From Janibacter limosus (GTDB lineage Bacteria; Actinomycetota; Actinomycetes; Actinomycetales; Dermatophilaceae): DNA of 64,000 nucleotides. Within the stretch, counting starts at the first letter, position 1; every line of letters begins with the position of its first letter. The notes under the pieces were generated by a model. That model ran no database searches and was not told the DNA's origin. It saw nothing but the letters and a program-made list of their open reading frames with translations. The stretch spans positions 1,426,001 to 1,490,000 of the forward strand of contig NZ_CP036164.1 in the NCBI RefSeq assembly GCF_004295485.1, in the 5' to 3' direction. A program made the position numbers and the translations under genes. Below are positions 10,605 to 19,896 of this stretch, in pieces.

Positions 10605-11776
10605 GCTGCGCCCCGACGCCTGCTGCGCCCCGCGTCCTCGGCTCGGTCCTGACGACGCCGCCCGGCCTCGAGCGCGCTCTGCAGCAGGTCGCGCTCGGCC
10701 TCGTCGGCCGCGGCACCGTGACGCACGTCGGTGACGAAGTCGCAGCAGACCTCCAACGGCTCGCGACGATCGATGCGCGAGGCATAGCTGCGCACCGCCT
10801 GCACCCGGCCGGTCGGGTCGAAGCGCAGCTGGAGCAGGTGGGGGAAGCGCTGGTGCAGCCGCTCGAGCGCGCCGACGGGCCGGACCGGGTCGGTCAGGGT
10901 GACCTGGACCCAGCTCGTCTCTGCGCCGTCGTGCTCACGGCTGTCGAGGATGTCGTCGAGGTCGCCCCTCAGGACGGCCAGCTCGCGGTGGACGGGAGCG
11001 GCGACCTGCTCGGTGCGGGCCTTGCCGTCGGGGTCGAGCGTGAGCAGGACGGAGCCCTTGGTGTGGCCCACCTCGCTGAAGGACATCGCGACGGGGGAGC
11101 CGCTGTAGCGCACGGTCTCGCTCACCTGCTGGGGCCGGTGCAGGTGGCCGAGCGCCCCGTAGGCGACCCCGTCGAAGGTGCTCGCCGGGACCATGGCGAC
11201 CCCACCGGCGGTGATGTCGCGCTCGGAGTCGCTGGCGGCGCCCCCGCTGGCGAAGCAGTGGGCCATGGCGACGGTGCGCGGACCGCGTCCAGCGGCATCT
11301 GCTCGCACCCGGTCCATGGCGGCGGCGAGGACGCCCGAGTGCGAGCGCTCGGTGGCGCCCAGCGCATCGGTGACCGAGCTCGCGGCCGGCTCGAGATAGG
11401 GGATCGGGTAGATCGCGGCGTCGTCGACGAGCACCGGCTGGCCGATGCTGCGGGCATCGGAGCGGATGTGCAGCCCGGCGCGGGAGAGCAGGTCGGCGGC
11501 GAACCCCAGCCGGATCGCGGAGTCGTGGTTGCCGCTGGAGAGGATGACCCGGGCGCCGGCGTCGATGAGTCGCGTCGCGGCCTCGGAGAGCAGCCGGACC
11601 GCGTCCGGTGCGGGCAGGGCACGGTCGTAGACGTCACCGGACACGAGGACCGCATCGACCCCCTCGCTGCGCACGGTCTCCACGAGGTGGTCCACGTACT
11701 CCGCCTGGGCACCGAGCAGACCCACCCCGTGGAAGGAGCGGCCCAGGTGCCAGTCGGAGGTGTGGATCAGCTTCAT
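10601..11776 (-). CDS. sbcD: Exonuclease SbcD (Mre11-type phosphoesterase)
   Basis: A 391-residue calcineurin-like nuclease, partner of SbcC. Metal-binding motifs are in order: HTSDWHLGR (D8, H10), VSGDVYDRA, SSGNHDS, AHCF and YGALGHLHRPQ. The C-terminal capping region (about 280-390) is charged and ends in a basic tail (RRRQDRAEDAGRSRRRGAA). No ribosome site is seen; instead a TAGCGT hexamer lies 6 nt before the ATG, indicating a leaderless transcript that continues into sbcC. Confidence 0.97.
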   Translation of the reverse strand: MKLIHTSDWHLGRSFHGVGLLGAQAEYVDHLVETVRSEGVDAVLVSGDVYDRALPAPDAVRLLSEAATRLIDAGARVILSSGNHDSAIRLGFAADLLSRAGLHIRSDARSIGQPVLVDDAAIYPIPYLEPAASSVTDALGATERSHSGVLAAAMDRVRADAAGRGPRTVAMAHCFASGGAASDSERDITAGGVAMVPASTFDGVAYGALGHLHRPQQVSETVRYSGSPVAMSFSEVGHTKGSVLLTLDPDGKARTEQVAAPVHRELAVLRGDLDDILDSREHDGAETSWVQVTLTDPVRPVGALERLHQRFPHLLQLRFDPTGRVQAVRSYASRIDRREPLEVCCDFVTDVRHGAAADEAERDLLQSALEAGRRRQDRAEDAGRSRRRGAA

Positions 11777-11788
11777 GCCCCCACGCTA
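11774..11788 (-). promoter_or_regulatory. Leaderless promoter of sbcDC
   Basis: Reading the minus strand, TAGCGT (11788-11783) is followed by GGGGGC and then ATG at 11776. The 6-nt gap places the transcription start at the start codon. Confidence 0.55.
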
Positions 11789-11818
11789 TGAGGGGGCACC
11801 GACAACGAGCCGGTGCGA

Positions 11819-11871
11819 CACCCCCTTCGCCCGACGAAGGGGGTGGGACGGCCCCCTGCGCCGTCCCACCC
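11819..11871 (-). terminator. Overlapping terminator hairpins after the ABC permease gene
   Basis: A 12-bp perfect hairpin (arms 11841-11852 and 11860-11871) lies about 18 nt past the stop of the permease gene on the minus strand. A second, 11-bp hairpin (arms 11819-11829 and 11835-11845; CACCCCCTTCG with its complement) overlaps it by 5 nt, so the two are mutually exclusive. The second stem carries the over-represented CGAAGGGGG motif in both orientations. Confidence 0.75.
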
Positions 11872-11888
11872 CCCGGATCGGTGGCCGC

Positions 11889-14363
11889 CTACTCGACGGC
11901 GAGGGCCTGCGCCGGCGCGACCTTGGTGGCCCGGTGCGCAGGCAGGACCGAGGCAAGGAGCCCGGCGAGGACCGCCACGAGCGCCACGGCGGCCAGCTGT
12001 CCCCACGGCAGCGTCGGTGAGACGGCCATGAACTCGCCGAAGAGGCTGCGCACGCCGGCCACGCCGTAGGCGACCCCGAGTGCGGTCCCGAGCACGACGC
12101 CGACGAGGGACAGCAGGACCGCCTCGATGGCGAGCATCGCCCGCAGCTGCCCGCGGGTGAGTCCCAGCGCACGCAGGAGCGCCGACTCGCGGGTGCGCTC
12201 GATGACGCTCAGCGAGAGGGTGTTGGCGATACCGACGACGGCGATGACGACCGATATGGCCAGCAGCGCGAGGACGACCGCGAGCGCGATGTCGAGTGCC
12301 TGCATGTTGGCGGCCCGCACGGGTGCCGCACCGCTGACCTGGCCCTCGTCGATGCTCCCGGCCAGCTCCTTGACCCCGTCGAGGGTCGCGGTGGCGTCTG
12401 CCCCGTCGGTGAACCTCGCCAGGAGTGCCGTCGTCGCCGGCTGGTGCTCGACCTCCGCGAGGGTCGCGGGAGTCACGAGCCAGGCCACGTCGAAGTCTCC
12501 AGCCACAGTCACCCGGGCCCGGGTGCGCCCGTCGGGTCCTTGCAGGATGACCTCGTCACCCGGGCGGATCCCGCTGGAGCCAGCAGCCTCCTCGGAGACG
12601 ACGACGCTCCCGTCGGTGACCGTGGGCACGGCGGTGGGGTCACGGACGACGTCACGCAGCCCCTCGGGCACCGCCGAGAGCATCGGCCGGGCCGAGGAAG
12701 AGCCCCAGCTGGCGTCCACGGTCGTCCCGCTCAGCGTGGCGGTGGCGGCGACGCCGTCCGTGGACCGGATGGCCGAGGCCGTCGCACCGGGGATGGCGCT
12801 GCCCTGCACCACGACGTCGACCGGGTACCGCGCGTTGACGAAGTCCGTGACCGCGGTGCGCGTCGTCGCGGCGCCGACCGCCGTCATCGTCACGAGAGTG
12901 ACCCCGACGAGCAGGGCAGAGGCGGTGGCCGCGGCCCGCGCCGGGTTGCGCACCGCGTTGTCGATGGCCAACCGGCCTGCTGGGCCGAAGGGTCGTGCGG
13001 CCACCAGGCCGATGGCACGGGCGGCCCAGGGCACGAGGACGCTGCCGGCCATGATCACGCCGGTGAAGGACACGAGTCCACCGACCACCCCGACGAGGAC
13101 GGACGGAAGGGAGCCGGCCACCACGAGCGCAGCGGCACCGGCGGCGACGAGGACGAGCCCGAGCGCGATGCGCACCCGGCCGCCACGACTGGTCGCGGTG
13201 ATCGCGGCGTCCGGCCGCAGTGCCGCGAGCGGAGCCACCCGGGATGACCGGACAACCGGCGGCAGCGCGGCGACGAGCACGACGAGCACTCCGACGACGA
13301 CAGGCACTGCGACGGCTCGCACCGGCACGGTGAAGACCAGGTCGGGCAGTGCGTCGCCGGCCAGCGCGCCTCCGGCCCGCGTGAGTCCCCAGGCCATCGC
13401 GATGCCCGTGATGACCCCCACCACCGAGAAGAGGACGCCGACGACGAGCGACTCGGCGAGAGCGGACCGGATGACCTGACCTCGGGTGGCGCCCACGGCC
13501 CGCAGCATCGCGGTCTCCCTGGCCCGGCGGGCCAGCAGGATCGAGAAGGTGTTGGCGATGACGATCGCGGAGACGAAGAGCGCGATGACCGCGAAGGCGA
13601 GGAAGAAGACCGCGAGGAAGTCGGTGCCTCCGGTGAACTCGGTGACCTTGTCGTCCGCGTGCTGGGTGGCGGTGACGACGGTGACGTCGACCCCCTTCGC
13701 CTCGAGGGCGGTGCGGATGGCGGCGGTGCTGGCCTCCTCGTCAGTGGCGGAGACGACGTCGATCTCCGCCCACCCCTTCGCCCCGGTCAGGCGGGTGACC
13801 CCGTCGGGCGTCGCGAAGACGGCTGGCGTGCCGCCGCCGTAGCGTGGGTCGCCAGCGACGTCGAGAATCCCGACGACCGTGGCCCGCACCGGTCCGGCGG
13901 ACCCGCCGGACGCGGCCGTGACGGGCACGGTGTCGCCCACCTCGAGCTGGCTGCCGGCCGCCACTGTCGCGGACAGGGCCACCTCGGTGGCTGCGCGCGG
14001 AGCCCGTCCCTCGAGCACGGGGTGTGGCGAGGTGGTCGACTCGGTGGTGACCATCGCGTAGGACTCACCGGTGGAGGTGCGCAGCAGGCCGGAGCCGGTC
14101 CGTACCGGGTCGACCGCTCGGACGCCGGCCACCTCCTCGACCTGATGGGCGACGGCGGCGGGGATGGTGTCGGCTCCTCGGGCGACGACCACGGAGGCAT
14201 AGGGCTCGTACTGGCCGGCCACGGACTGCCGGATCGAGGAGCTCATCGTGCCGGTGAGCACGAGCGTGGCAGCCATGAAGGCGATGCCGAGCACGACCGC
14301 GAGACCGGGCGCGAGGTACTGGCGCGACTGGTGGCGCAGCGAGGCGAGGGAGAGGGAGAGCAT
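11889..14363 (-). CDS. ABC transporter permease, FtsX/MacB family
   Basis: An 824-residue permease with the duplicated FtsX layout: a first TM helix near residues 20-40, an extracytoplasmic domain (about 45-235), three TM helices (about 250-370), a middle TM pair (about 400-450), a second outer domain, and a final set of three helices (about 690-810). The phrases RRARETAMLRAVGATRGQV and ERTRESALLRALGLTRGQL are the two conserved cytoplasmic loops after each FtsX core. The gene starts 2 nt after the ATPase stop. The substrate is unknown; such exporters move lipids, peptides or lipoproteins. Confidence 0.93.
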   Translation of the reverse strand: MLSLSLASLRHQSRQYLAPGLAVVLGIAFMAATLVLTGTMSSSIRQSVAGQYEPYASVVVARGADTIPAAVAHQVEEVAGVRAVDPVRTGSGLLRTSTGESYAMVTTESTTSPHPVLEGRAPRAATEVALSATVAAGSQLEVGDTVPVTAASGGSAGPVRATVVGILDVAGDPRYGGGTPAVFATPDGVTRLTGAKGWAEIDVVSATDEEASTAAIRTALEAKGVDVTVVTATQHADDKVTEFTGGTDFLAVFFLAFAVIALFVSAIVIANTFSILLARRARETAMLRAVGATRGQVIRSALAESLVVGVLFSVVGVITGIAMAWGLTRAGGALAGDALPDLVFTVPVRAVAVPVVVGVLVVLVAALPPVVRSSRVAPLAALRPDAAITATSRGGRVRIALGLVLVAAGAAALVVAGSLPSVLVGVVGGLVSFTGVIMAGSVLVPWAARAIGLVAARPFGPAGRLAIDNAVRNPARAAATASALLVGVTLVTMTAVGAATTRTAVTDFVNARYPVDVVVQGSAIPGATASAIRSTDGVAATATLSGTTVDASWGSSSARPMLSAVPEGLRDVVRDPTAVPTVTDGSVVVSEEAAGSSGIRPGDEVILQGPDGRTRARVTVAGDFDVAWLVTPATLAEVEHQPATTALLARFTDGADATATLDGVKELAGSIDEGQVSGAAPVRAANMQALDIALAVVLALLAISVVIAVVGIANTLSLSVIERTRESALLRALGLTRGQLRAMLAIEAVLLSLVGVVLGTALGVAYGVAGVRSLFGEFMAVSPTLPWGQLAAVALVAVLAGLLASVLPAHRATKVAPAQALAVE

Positions 14364-14365
14364 CG

Positions 14366-15136
14366 TCAGTCACCCAAACCCTTCATGGCTGCCAGGACGG
14401 AGTCCTCGGTCGGGTCGAGCAGCTCGCCGGCCAGCTGTCCATCGGCCAGCAGCAGGATCCGGTCGGCGTAGGACGCCGCCCGCGGGTCGTGGGTCACCAT
14501 GACGATCGTCTGACCGAGCTCACGGACGCTGGTGCGCAGGAAGGACAGCATCTGCGTGGAGGAGCGGGAGTCCAGCGCACCCGTGGGCTCGTCGGCGAAG
14601 AGGACGTCCGGTGCGGTGATCAACGCCCGAGCCATGGCGACTCGTTGTTGCTGGCCACCGGAGAGCTCACTCGGGCGGTGACTCAGCCGGTCGTCGATCC
14701 CGAGGATCCCGGTGATGTGGGCAAGGCGCTCGGCATCGACGGAGCGACCGGCGAGGGTGAGGGGCAGCACGATGTTCTGCCGCGCGGTGAGCATCGGCAG
14801 CAGGTTGAAGGACTGGAAGACGAAGCCGATGCGCTCGCGTCGCAGGAGTGTCAGCGCCTTGTCGGAGAGCCGGGTCAGGTCGGTGTCGCCGACGAGGACC
14901 TGGCCGCTCGTGGGTGTCTCGAGGCCGGCCAGGCAGTGCATGAGGGTCGACTTGCCGGACCCGGACGGGCCCATGATCGCGGTGAAGCGACCGGCCTCGA
15001 TGCTCACGTCGACCGCATCCAGAGCGGTGACGCCGGCTCCCTTCGCCCCGAATGTCTTGGTCAGGGCGATGGCGCGGGCAGCGATGGTCGGTGGTGGCGT
15101 GGTCGGGTGCGGTGCGTGCTGGGTGGTTGTCGTCAT
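14366..15136 (-). CDS. ABC transporter ATP-binding protein (MacB/LolD type)
   Basis: A 256-residue ATPase. Walker A is GPSGSGKST (about 56-64), the signature [15 protein letters not shown], and Walker [14 protein letters not shown] followed by the H-loop [11 protein letters not shown] 15136 is preferred because the frame upstream lacks family similarity and AAGGTGG lies upstream of this codon. It is followed after 2 nt by the FtsX permease and preceded by the response regulator gene with a gap of 76 nt, so kinase, regulator, ATPase and permease probably form one functional unit. Confidence 0.95.
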   Translation of the reverse strand: MTTTTQHAPHPTTPPPTIAARAIALTKTFGAKGAGVTALDAVDVSIEAGRFTAIMGPSGSGKSTLMHCLAGLETPTSGQVLVGDTDLTRLSDKALTLLRRERIGFVFQSFNLLPMLTARQNIVLPLTLAGRSVDAERLAHITGILGIDDRLSHRPSELSGGQQQRVAMARALITAPDVLFADEPTGALDSRSSTQMLSFLRTSVRELGQTIVMVTHDPRAASYADRILLLADGQLAGELLDPTEDSVLAAMKGLGD

Positions 15137-15212
15137 GCCCACCACCTTCGCCGCGGAGGGGTGCGCGCACATCGGTCCCCGGTCTGGTCCTGAAGCCTTG
15201 CGAGAGAGGCGA

Positions 15213-15911
15213 CTACGACCTGGGTCGTACGTCCACGAGACCGCTCTCGTAGGCCAGCAGCACCATCTGGACCCGGTCACGCAGCTGGGCCTTGGACAGG
15301 ATGCGTCCGATGTGGGTCTTGACGGTCGCCTCGGCGAGGAAGAGCTCGGCAGCGATCTCCCCGTTGGTCAGGCCCCTGGCCACCGCGGTGAGCACCTCGA
15401 CCTCGCGAGCGGTGAGGTCGGCCAGGCGGGGGTGCGCGTCGTTGACCGCCCTGGACGGCGCGGACGAAGGCGAGGTCCCCGGGCCATGCGTGAAGTGCTC
15501 GATGAGCCGACGGGTCGTGCTCGGGGCGATCACCGAGTCTCCGGCGTGGACCGCCCGGATCGCGGCGAGCAGCTCCTCCGGCCCCGCGTCCTTGAGCATG
15601 AACCCGGAGGCGCCGGCCCGCAGTGCCGCGTGCGCGTACTCGTCGAGGTCGAAGGTCGTCAGGACGATGACCCGGGGTGACTCAGGGCGGGCGCACAGCG
15701 CCTCGGTCGCAGCCACGCCATCCATGCGCGGCATGCGGATGTCCATCAGTACGACATCAGCCGGTGTCGTGCTCAACAGATCGAGAGCAGCGACGCCGTC
15801 GCCCGCCTCGCCGACGACGCTCATGTCGGTCTGCGCGTCGAGCACCATGCGGAAGCCGGCGCGCACGAGGGCCTGGTCGTCGACGAGGACCAGGCGGATG
15901 GGCTCACTCAT
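15213..15911 (-). CDS. NarL/LuxR-family response regulator
   Basis: A 232-residue regulator. The receiver domain (about 5-120) has the acidic pair D11-D12, phosphoacceptor D57 in VVLMDIRMP, T85 in VLTTFD and K107 in FMLKDAG. The C-terminal LuxR helix-turn-helix (about 165-225) reads LTAREVEVLTAVARGLTNGEI and ATVKTHIGRILSKAQLRDRV. Its start overlaps the kinase stop by 4 nt. It likely controls the ABC transporter downstream. An inverted repeat at its 3' end could be its own target. Confidence 0.96.
   Translation of the reverse strand: MSEPIRLVLVDDQALVRAGFRMVLDAQTDMSVVGEAGDGVAALDLLSTTPADVVLMDIRMPRMDGVAATEALCARPESPRVIVLTTFDLDEYAHAALRAGASGFMLKDAGPEELLAAIRAVHAGDSVIAPSTTRRLIEHFTHGPGTSPSSAPSRAVNDAHPRLADLTAREVEVLTAVARGLTNGEIAAELFLAEATVKTHIGRILSKAQLRDRVQMVLLAYESGLVDVRPRS
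15214..15229. repeat. Inverted repeat before the ABC operon, candidate operator
   Basis: A perfect 7-bp inverted repeat with a 2-nt spacer, TACGACC-tg-GGTCGTA, covers the last codons of the response regulator gene, about 80 bp upstream of the ATPase start. Its size and symmetry suit a NarL-type dimer, but no binding evidence is available here. Confidence 0.35.
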
Positions 15912-17149
15912 CGGGGCACCTCGTGGTCGAAGGGAAGAGCAGCGGTGACGAGGTAGCCGCCACCGCTGGCCGGGCCGGCCGTCATCGTCCCACCGACGCT
16001 GACGGCACGCTCGCGCATCCCGATCAGGCCGTGCCCGTTGCCGTCGTCGCTCGCCGCGGCGCCTCGCCCGTCATCGCGCACCTGTACCTGCAGCCCGCGG
16101 GCGACCTCGAGGAGGACCCGCACCCGGGCACCGGGACCGGCGTGCTTGATGACATTGGTCAGCGACTCCTGGACGATCCGGTAGGCCGCCAGGCCGACCT
16201 CGCGGGGCACGGTCGCCGGGTCGGGGCTCCCTTCGAGCCGGACGTCGATACCGGTCGCGGCCACCCGCTCCACGAGGTGGGGCAGCTCGGCCAGTCCCTC
16301 GGTCGGGGCGTAGTCGAGGCCGGGGTCGCCTCCCTCGCCCTCGGTGCGCAGCACCCCCACCAGCCGACGCGTCTCGGCCAGTGCCTCGCGCGCGGTCGTC
16401 CCGATGGTGGTGAGCGCTGCCCGGGCCTGCTCCCGGTCGAAGTCGGGGGAGTGGGTCGCGGAGTACGCGGCGCCATCCGACTGGACGACGACGACGCTGA
16501 GGGAGTGCGCGACGATGTCGTGCATCTCGCGGGCGATGCGGGTGCGCTCGTCCTGGGCCGCGAGGCGGGCTCGCTGGTCGCGGTCTCGGCGCAGGGCGTC
16601 GTTCTGCTCCTGCAGACGGGAGACCAGCTCCCGGCGCTTGCGGGTGAGGTCGCCCCACAGCCAGCACACGAGCGCCAGCCCGCTGTACATGAGCGCGGAG
16701 AAGACCAACGCCGTCAGGGGAGTGTCCTCGTAGCCGTCCCAGTCGATGATGGCGAGTGGGCCCGCCACCGTGGCGGCAACCAGGGCGACCTGCCGCACGC
16801 GCCGGTGCCGGGAGTAGGCGGCCACGGCGTACGCGGACATCAGGGCCGAGACGTTCGAGGGCAGGGGATCGCTGGCGACGAGGAGCTGCAGGAGGTGGCC
16901 CGCCGCGATGATGCCGAAGGAGATCTCGGGACGAGTTCGGCGCCACGCCAGCGGCAGCAGCTGGACCGTGGTCACCGTGACCATCCAGAAGGCCTCACGG
17001 CCGTCCATCGACGACACTGCCGTGACGAAGCCGAAGAGCACCCAGAGCCCGAGCGCCAGGAACGCGTCGACAAGCCCTCGGTGCGCCCGGAACCAGTCCT
17101 GCACCCGGGCGAAGGGAGCCGGGGACGAGGGCGCAGGGGCAGGCATCAC
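15908..17149 (-). CDS. Sensor histidine kinase (NarL-partner, HisKA_3 type)
   Basis: About 413 residues. Four to five membrane helices lie in the first 165 residues (AFLALGLWVLFGFVTAVSS; ISFGIIAAGHLLQLLV; VALVAATVAGPLAII; FSALMYSGLALVCWLW), then a coiled-coil linker and the HisKA_3 helix EDERTRIAREMHDIVAHSL-type motif (here DERTRIAREMHDIVAHSLSV, phospho-His at about 210). The HATPase domain follows, with VRDDGRG and GHGLIGMRERA. GTG 17149 is chosen over ATG 17146 because TACGCT lies exactly 6 nt upstream. Longer in-frame starts (for example 17185) are possible. No large extracellular sensor domain is seen. Confidence 0.93.
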   Translation of the reverse strand: MMPAPAPSSPAPFARVQDWFRAHRGLVDAFLALGLWVLFGFVTAVSSMDGREAFWMVTVTTVQLLPLAWRRTRPEISFGIIAAGHLLQLLVASDPLPSNVSALMSAYAVAAYSRHRRVRQVALVAATVAGPLAIIDWDGYEDTPLTALVFSALMYSGLALVCWLWGDLTRKRRELVSRLQEQNDALRRDRDQRARLAAQDERTRIAREMHDIVAHSLSVVVVQSDGAAYSATHSPDFDREQARAALTTIGTTAREALAETRRLVGVLRTEGEGGDPGLDYAPTEGLAELPHLVERVAATGIDVRLEGSPDPATVPREVGLAAYRIVQESLTNVIKHAGPGARVRVLLEVARGLQVQVRDDGRGAAASDDGNGHGLIGMRERAVSVGGTMTAGPASGGGYLVTAALPFDHEVPR

Positions 17150-17161
17150 CCGGCGAGCGTA
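17147..17161 (-). promoter_or_regulatory. Leaderless promoter of the kinase-regulator operon
   Basis: On the minus strand TACGCT (17161-17156) is followed by CGCCGG and GTG at 17149, so the transcript would start at the codon chosen for the kinase. Confidence 0.5.
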
Positions 17162-17266
17162 GGCATGACGAAGGGGGCCGCGCATCCGACCACGGTCTGA
17201 TCCTCGCCACGGACCCGACCCGTGGGTAGATTCATCGTCACCAGTCGCTCGGCAAGAGGTGGAGTC

Positions 17267-18748
17267 ATGGGCAAGGAAGTCACCGCGCAGAGCTACTCGC
17301 GCGAGGAGCGCCAGCGCTATCGCGAGAAGGTCCGGCAGAACCTCGACGTCTTCGAGCGGATGCTCACCGAGCGCGCCTTCGACGACGAGGTGCCGCTCAC
17401 CGGCATCGAGATCGAGCTCAACCTCGTCGACGAGGACCAGCAGCCCGCCTTCGTCAACGACGAGGTGCTGGAGGCCATCGCCGACCCCGACTACCAGACC
17501 GAGCTCGCGCAGTTCAACATCGAGCTCAACGTCGCACCGCGTCCGCTGCCCGGTGACTCCGCGCTCCAGCTCGAGGAGAGCCTGCGCACCTCGCTCAACC
17601 GCGCCGAGGGCAAGGCGCAGGAGGCGGGCGCGAGCATCCTGCAGGTCGGGATCCTGCCGACGATCCGGCCCGAGCACTTCCAGGGTGAGTGGATCAGTGC
17701 CAACAACCGGTACACCGCCCTCAACGACTCGATCTTCGTCGCCCGCGGCGAGGACATCGTCATCGACATCGAGGGTCCGACGGGGGAGCGGCTGCACACC
17801 TTCGCCGACTCGATCGCCCCCGAGTCGGCCTGCACCTCGGTCCAGCTGCACCTCCAGGTCGGACCGGGGCAGTTCGCCGACCACTGGAACGCCGCCCAGG
17901 TGATCTCGGCGCCCCAGATCGCGCTCGCCGCCAACTCACCCTTCTTCTTCGGTCGCCGCCTGCACGCCGAGACCCGGATCGCGCTCTTCAGCCAGGCCAC
18001 GGACACCCGCCCGATCGAGTTGAAGAACCAGGGCGTGCGGCCGCGGGTCTTCTTCGGCGAGCGCTGGATCACCTCGATCTTCGACCTCTTCGAGGAAAAC
18101 GTGCGCTACTTCCCGGCGCTCCTCGCAGAGGCCACCGAGGAGGACCCCGTCGCGGTGCTCGACGCCGGTGGGACGCCCGAGCTGGGGGAGCTCAACCTGC
18201 ACAACGGCACGGTCTACCGGTGGAACCGTCCGATCTACGACCCCGGTGACGGCCGTCCCCACGTCCGCGTCGAGAACCGCGTCCTGCCGGCCGGACCGAC
18301 GATCATCGACACGCTCGCCAATGCCGCCTTCTACTACGGCACGGTGCGCATGCTCGCCAACGAGGACCGACCCATCTGGACCCAGATGTCCTTCCCCGCT
18401 GCACAGGCGAACTTCGAGGCGGCGGCCCGCGACGGGATCAACGCCCGCCTCTACTGGCCCGGCCTGGGGGAGCTCGGTGCCGACGAGCTGACCGTGCGGC
18501 ACCTGCTCCCGATGGCCAGACGCGGACTGGAGGACTGGGGTGTCTCCGACGCCGTCATCACCCGCTACCTCGACGTCATCGAGGGCCGCTGCACCACGGG
18601 TGTCAACGGCGCCGTGTGGCAGACGGAGTGCGTGCGTCGACTCGAGGACGGTGGTCTCGACCGGGCAGCGGCGTTGGCGCAGATGACGCGGCTGTACTCC
18701 GAGCACATGCACCGCAACGACCCCGTGCACACGTGGCCGCTGCCCTGA
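17267..18748 (+). CDS. Glutamate-cysteine ligase family protein (GCS2-like)
   Basis: A 493-residue protein of the carboxylate-amine/GCS2 superfamily. The N-terminal catalytic block TGIEIELNLVDED and FNIELNVAPRPL are the glutamate/metal-binding strands; later VENRVLPAGPTIIDTLANAAFYYG and HLLPMARRGLEDWGV are typical of long actinobacterial members. It is distinct from the shorter EgtA/YbdK forms, and its exact substrate is not established. ATG 17267 has AGAGGTGGAG upstream. A -10-like TAGATT at 17227-17232 suggests a leader of about 30 nt. It is divergent from the kinase gene. Confidence 0.8.
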   Translation: MGKEVTAQSYSREERQRYREKVRQNLDVFERMLTERAFDDEVPLTGIEIELNLVDEDQQPAFVNDEVLEAIADPDYQTELAQFNIELNVAPRPLPGDSALQLEESLRTSLNRAEGKAQEAGASILQVGILPTIRPEHFQGEWISANNRYTALNDSIFVARGEDIVIDIEGPTGERLHTFADSIAPESACTSVQLHLQVGPGQFADHWNAAQVISAPQIALAANSPFFFGRRLHAETRIALFSQATDTRPIELKNQGVRPRVFFGERWITSIFDLFEENVRYFPALLAEATEEDPVAVLDAGGTPELGELNLHNGTVYRWNRPIYDPGDGRPHVRVENRVLPAGPTIIDTLANAAFYYGTVRMLANEDRPIWTQMSFPAAQANFEAAARDGINARLYWPGLGELGADELTVRHLLPMARRGLEDWGVSDAVITRYLDVIEGRCTTGVNGAVWQTECVRRLEDGGLDRAAALAQMTRLYSEHMHRNDPVHTWPLP

Positions 18749-18754
18749 GGCGGG

Positions 18755-19351
18755 TCAGCAGTTCCAGCTGATGATGCACGGGTCCTCGCGATGGTGGCCC
18801 AGGACCGCGAGCCGCGACGCGTCCAGCGTCAGCTGGGCGCCAAACCTGGGTTCGGTGCGCAACCACACCGAGCCCAGGATGCGTGAGGTGTGCCCGTGCC
18901 CGACAAGGACGACGTCACCCCGGGCCAGATGCGGCTGCACCCGTGCGATGACGCGGGAGGCCCTCGCCGCCACCTCCTCGACGCTCTCGCCGGGTGTCTT
19001 CCCGGGGATCACACCGTCGCGGAAGACGTCCCAGTCGGTGCCGGTCTCGGCCCGGATGTCGGCGGTCGATCTGCCTTCGTACCCGCCGTAGTCCCACTCC
19101 CGCAGGTCCTCGTCGACCTGTGCTGCGAGACCAGCCAGCTCGGCGGTGACCCTGGCCCGCTCGAGACCAGAGGTCAGGACGAGCACGATGTCGAGGTCCA
19201 GCGCGGCGAGCCGGTCTGCGGCCTCGGTCGCCTGGGCCCGGCCACGCTCGGTGAGCGGCAGGTCCGTGGTGCCCGTGTGGCGCCCATCGCGGCTCCACTG
19301 AGTCTCACCGTGTCGAAGGAGGATGAGTCGTCCGGCGGGGATGTCAGGCAT
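18755..19351 (-). CDS. Histidine phosphatase family protein (phosphoglycerate mutase-like)
   Basis: A 198-residue enzyme of the histidine phosphatase superfamily. The catalytic RHG motif is LILLRHGETQWS (about 9-20); a second conserved arginine lies in SGLERARVTAELAG, the acid in EWDYGGYEG, and the second histidine in VVLVGHGHTSRIL. The substrate cannot be read from sequence; such proteins include CobC-like and broad sugar-phosphate phosphatases. TAGTCT lies 6 nt upstream of the ATG. It converges on the GCS2 gene with a 6-nt gap. Confidence 0.9.
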   Translation of the reverse strand: MPDIPAGRLILLRHGETQWSRDGRHTGTTDLPLTERGRAQATEAADRLAALDLDIVLVLTSGLERARVTAELAGLAAQVDEDLREWDYGGYEGRSTADIRAETGTDWDVFRDGVIPGKTPGESVEEVAARASRVIARVQPHLARGDVVLVGHGHTSRILGSVWLRTEPRFGAQLTLDASRLAVLGHHREDPCIISWNC

Positions 19352-19363
19352 GAGTTGAGACTA
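19349..19363 (-). promoter_or_regulatory. Leaderless promoter of the histidine phosphatase gene
   Basis: TAGTCT (19363-19358 on the minus strand), CAACTC, then ATG at 19351. The gap is 6 nt and no ribosome site is present. Confidence 0.5.
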
Positions 19364-19434
19364 GTGCGGCAGGGTCTGCGAGGATCGGCCCGAGGGTCCG
19401 CTGAGGATCCGCACACCCCGACGCGGAGGTAGGC

Positions 19435-19890
19435 ATGACGAGTGACGAGACGACCGGCGGAAGCGGCCCCGGGCACCGCAGCGTGGAGCTGACGCGCCTG
19501 GCCCTCGGGCGCTACGAGTTGCACAACGCGCGTGGCGGCACGATCACCATCGGCGACGGCTCGACCGACGACTTCACCCCGGTCGAGCTCCTTCTCGCCG
19601 CGCTGGCCGGATGCAGCTCGGTCGACGTGGACCACATCACCTCACGTCGGGCCGAGCCGGACTCCTTCGTCGTCGTCGCCCAGGGGGAAAAGGCGTCGAC
19701 GCCGCAGGACGGCAACCACATGACCGACCTCGAGCTGACCTTCCGCATCGGCTTCCCCGAGGGCGAAGGGGGCGACGCCGCGCGAGCAGCCTTCCCCCGG
19801 TCGGTCGCCCAGTCCCGCGACCGCCTGTGCACGGTCTCGCGGACCGTCCAGATCGGCACCCCGGTCGAGATGTCGGCAGAGGACGCCTGA
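19435..19890 (+). CDS. OsmC family protein
   Basis: A 151-residue OsmC/Ohr-superfamily protein. The first conserved cysteine is in AALAGCSSVDVDHI (C60) and the second in SRDRLCTVSRT (about C134), preceded by FTPVELLLAAL, all typical of peroxide- or hydroperoxide-reducing members. GGAGG sits upstream of the ATG. It is followed after 6 nt by a flavin monooxygenase gene, so the two may be co-expressed in a redox role; that link is inference. Confidence 0.9.
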   Translation: MTSDETTGGSGPGHRSVELTRLALGRYELHNARGGTITIGDGSTDDFTPVELLLAALAGCSSVDVDHITSRRAEPDSFVVVAQGEKASTPQDGNHMTDLELTFRIGFPEGEGGDAARAAFPRSVAQSRDRLCTVSRTVQIGTPVEMSAEDA

Positions 19891-19896
19891 GCCTGC

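Noticed and set aside
8244..10652. An 802-codon open frame on the plus strand opposite sbcC.
   Set aside because: SbcC has all its motifs on the other strand; the plus frame is low-complexity (Gly, Leu, Arg, Val).
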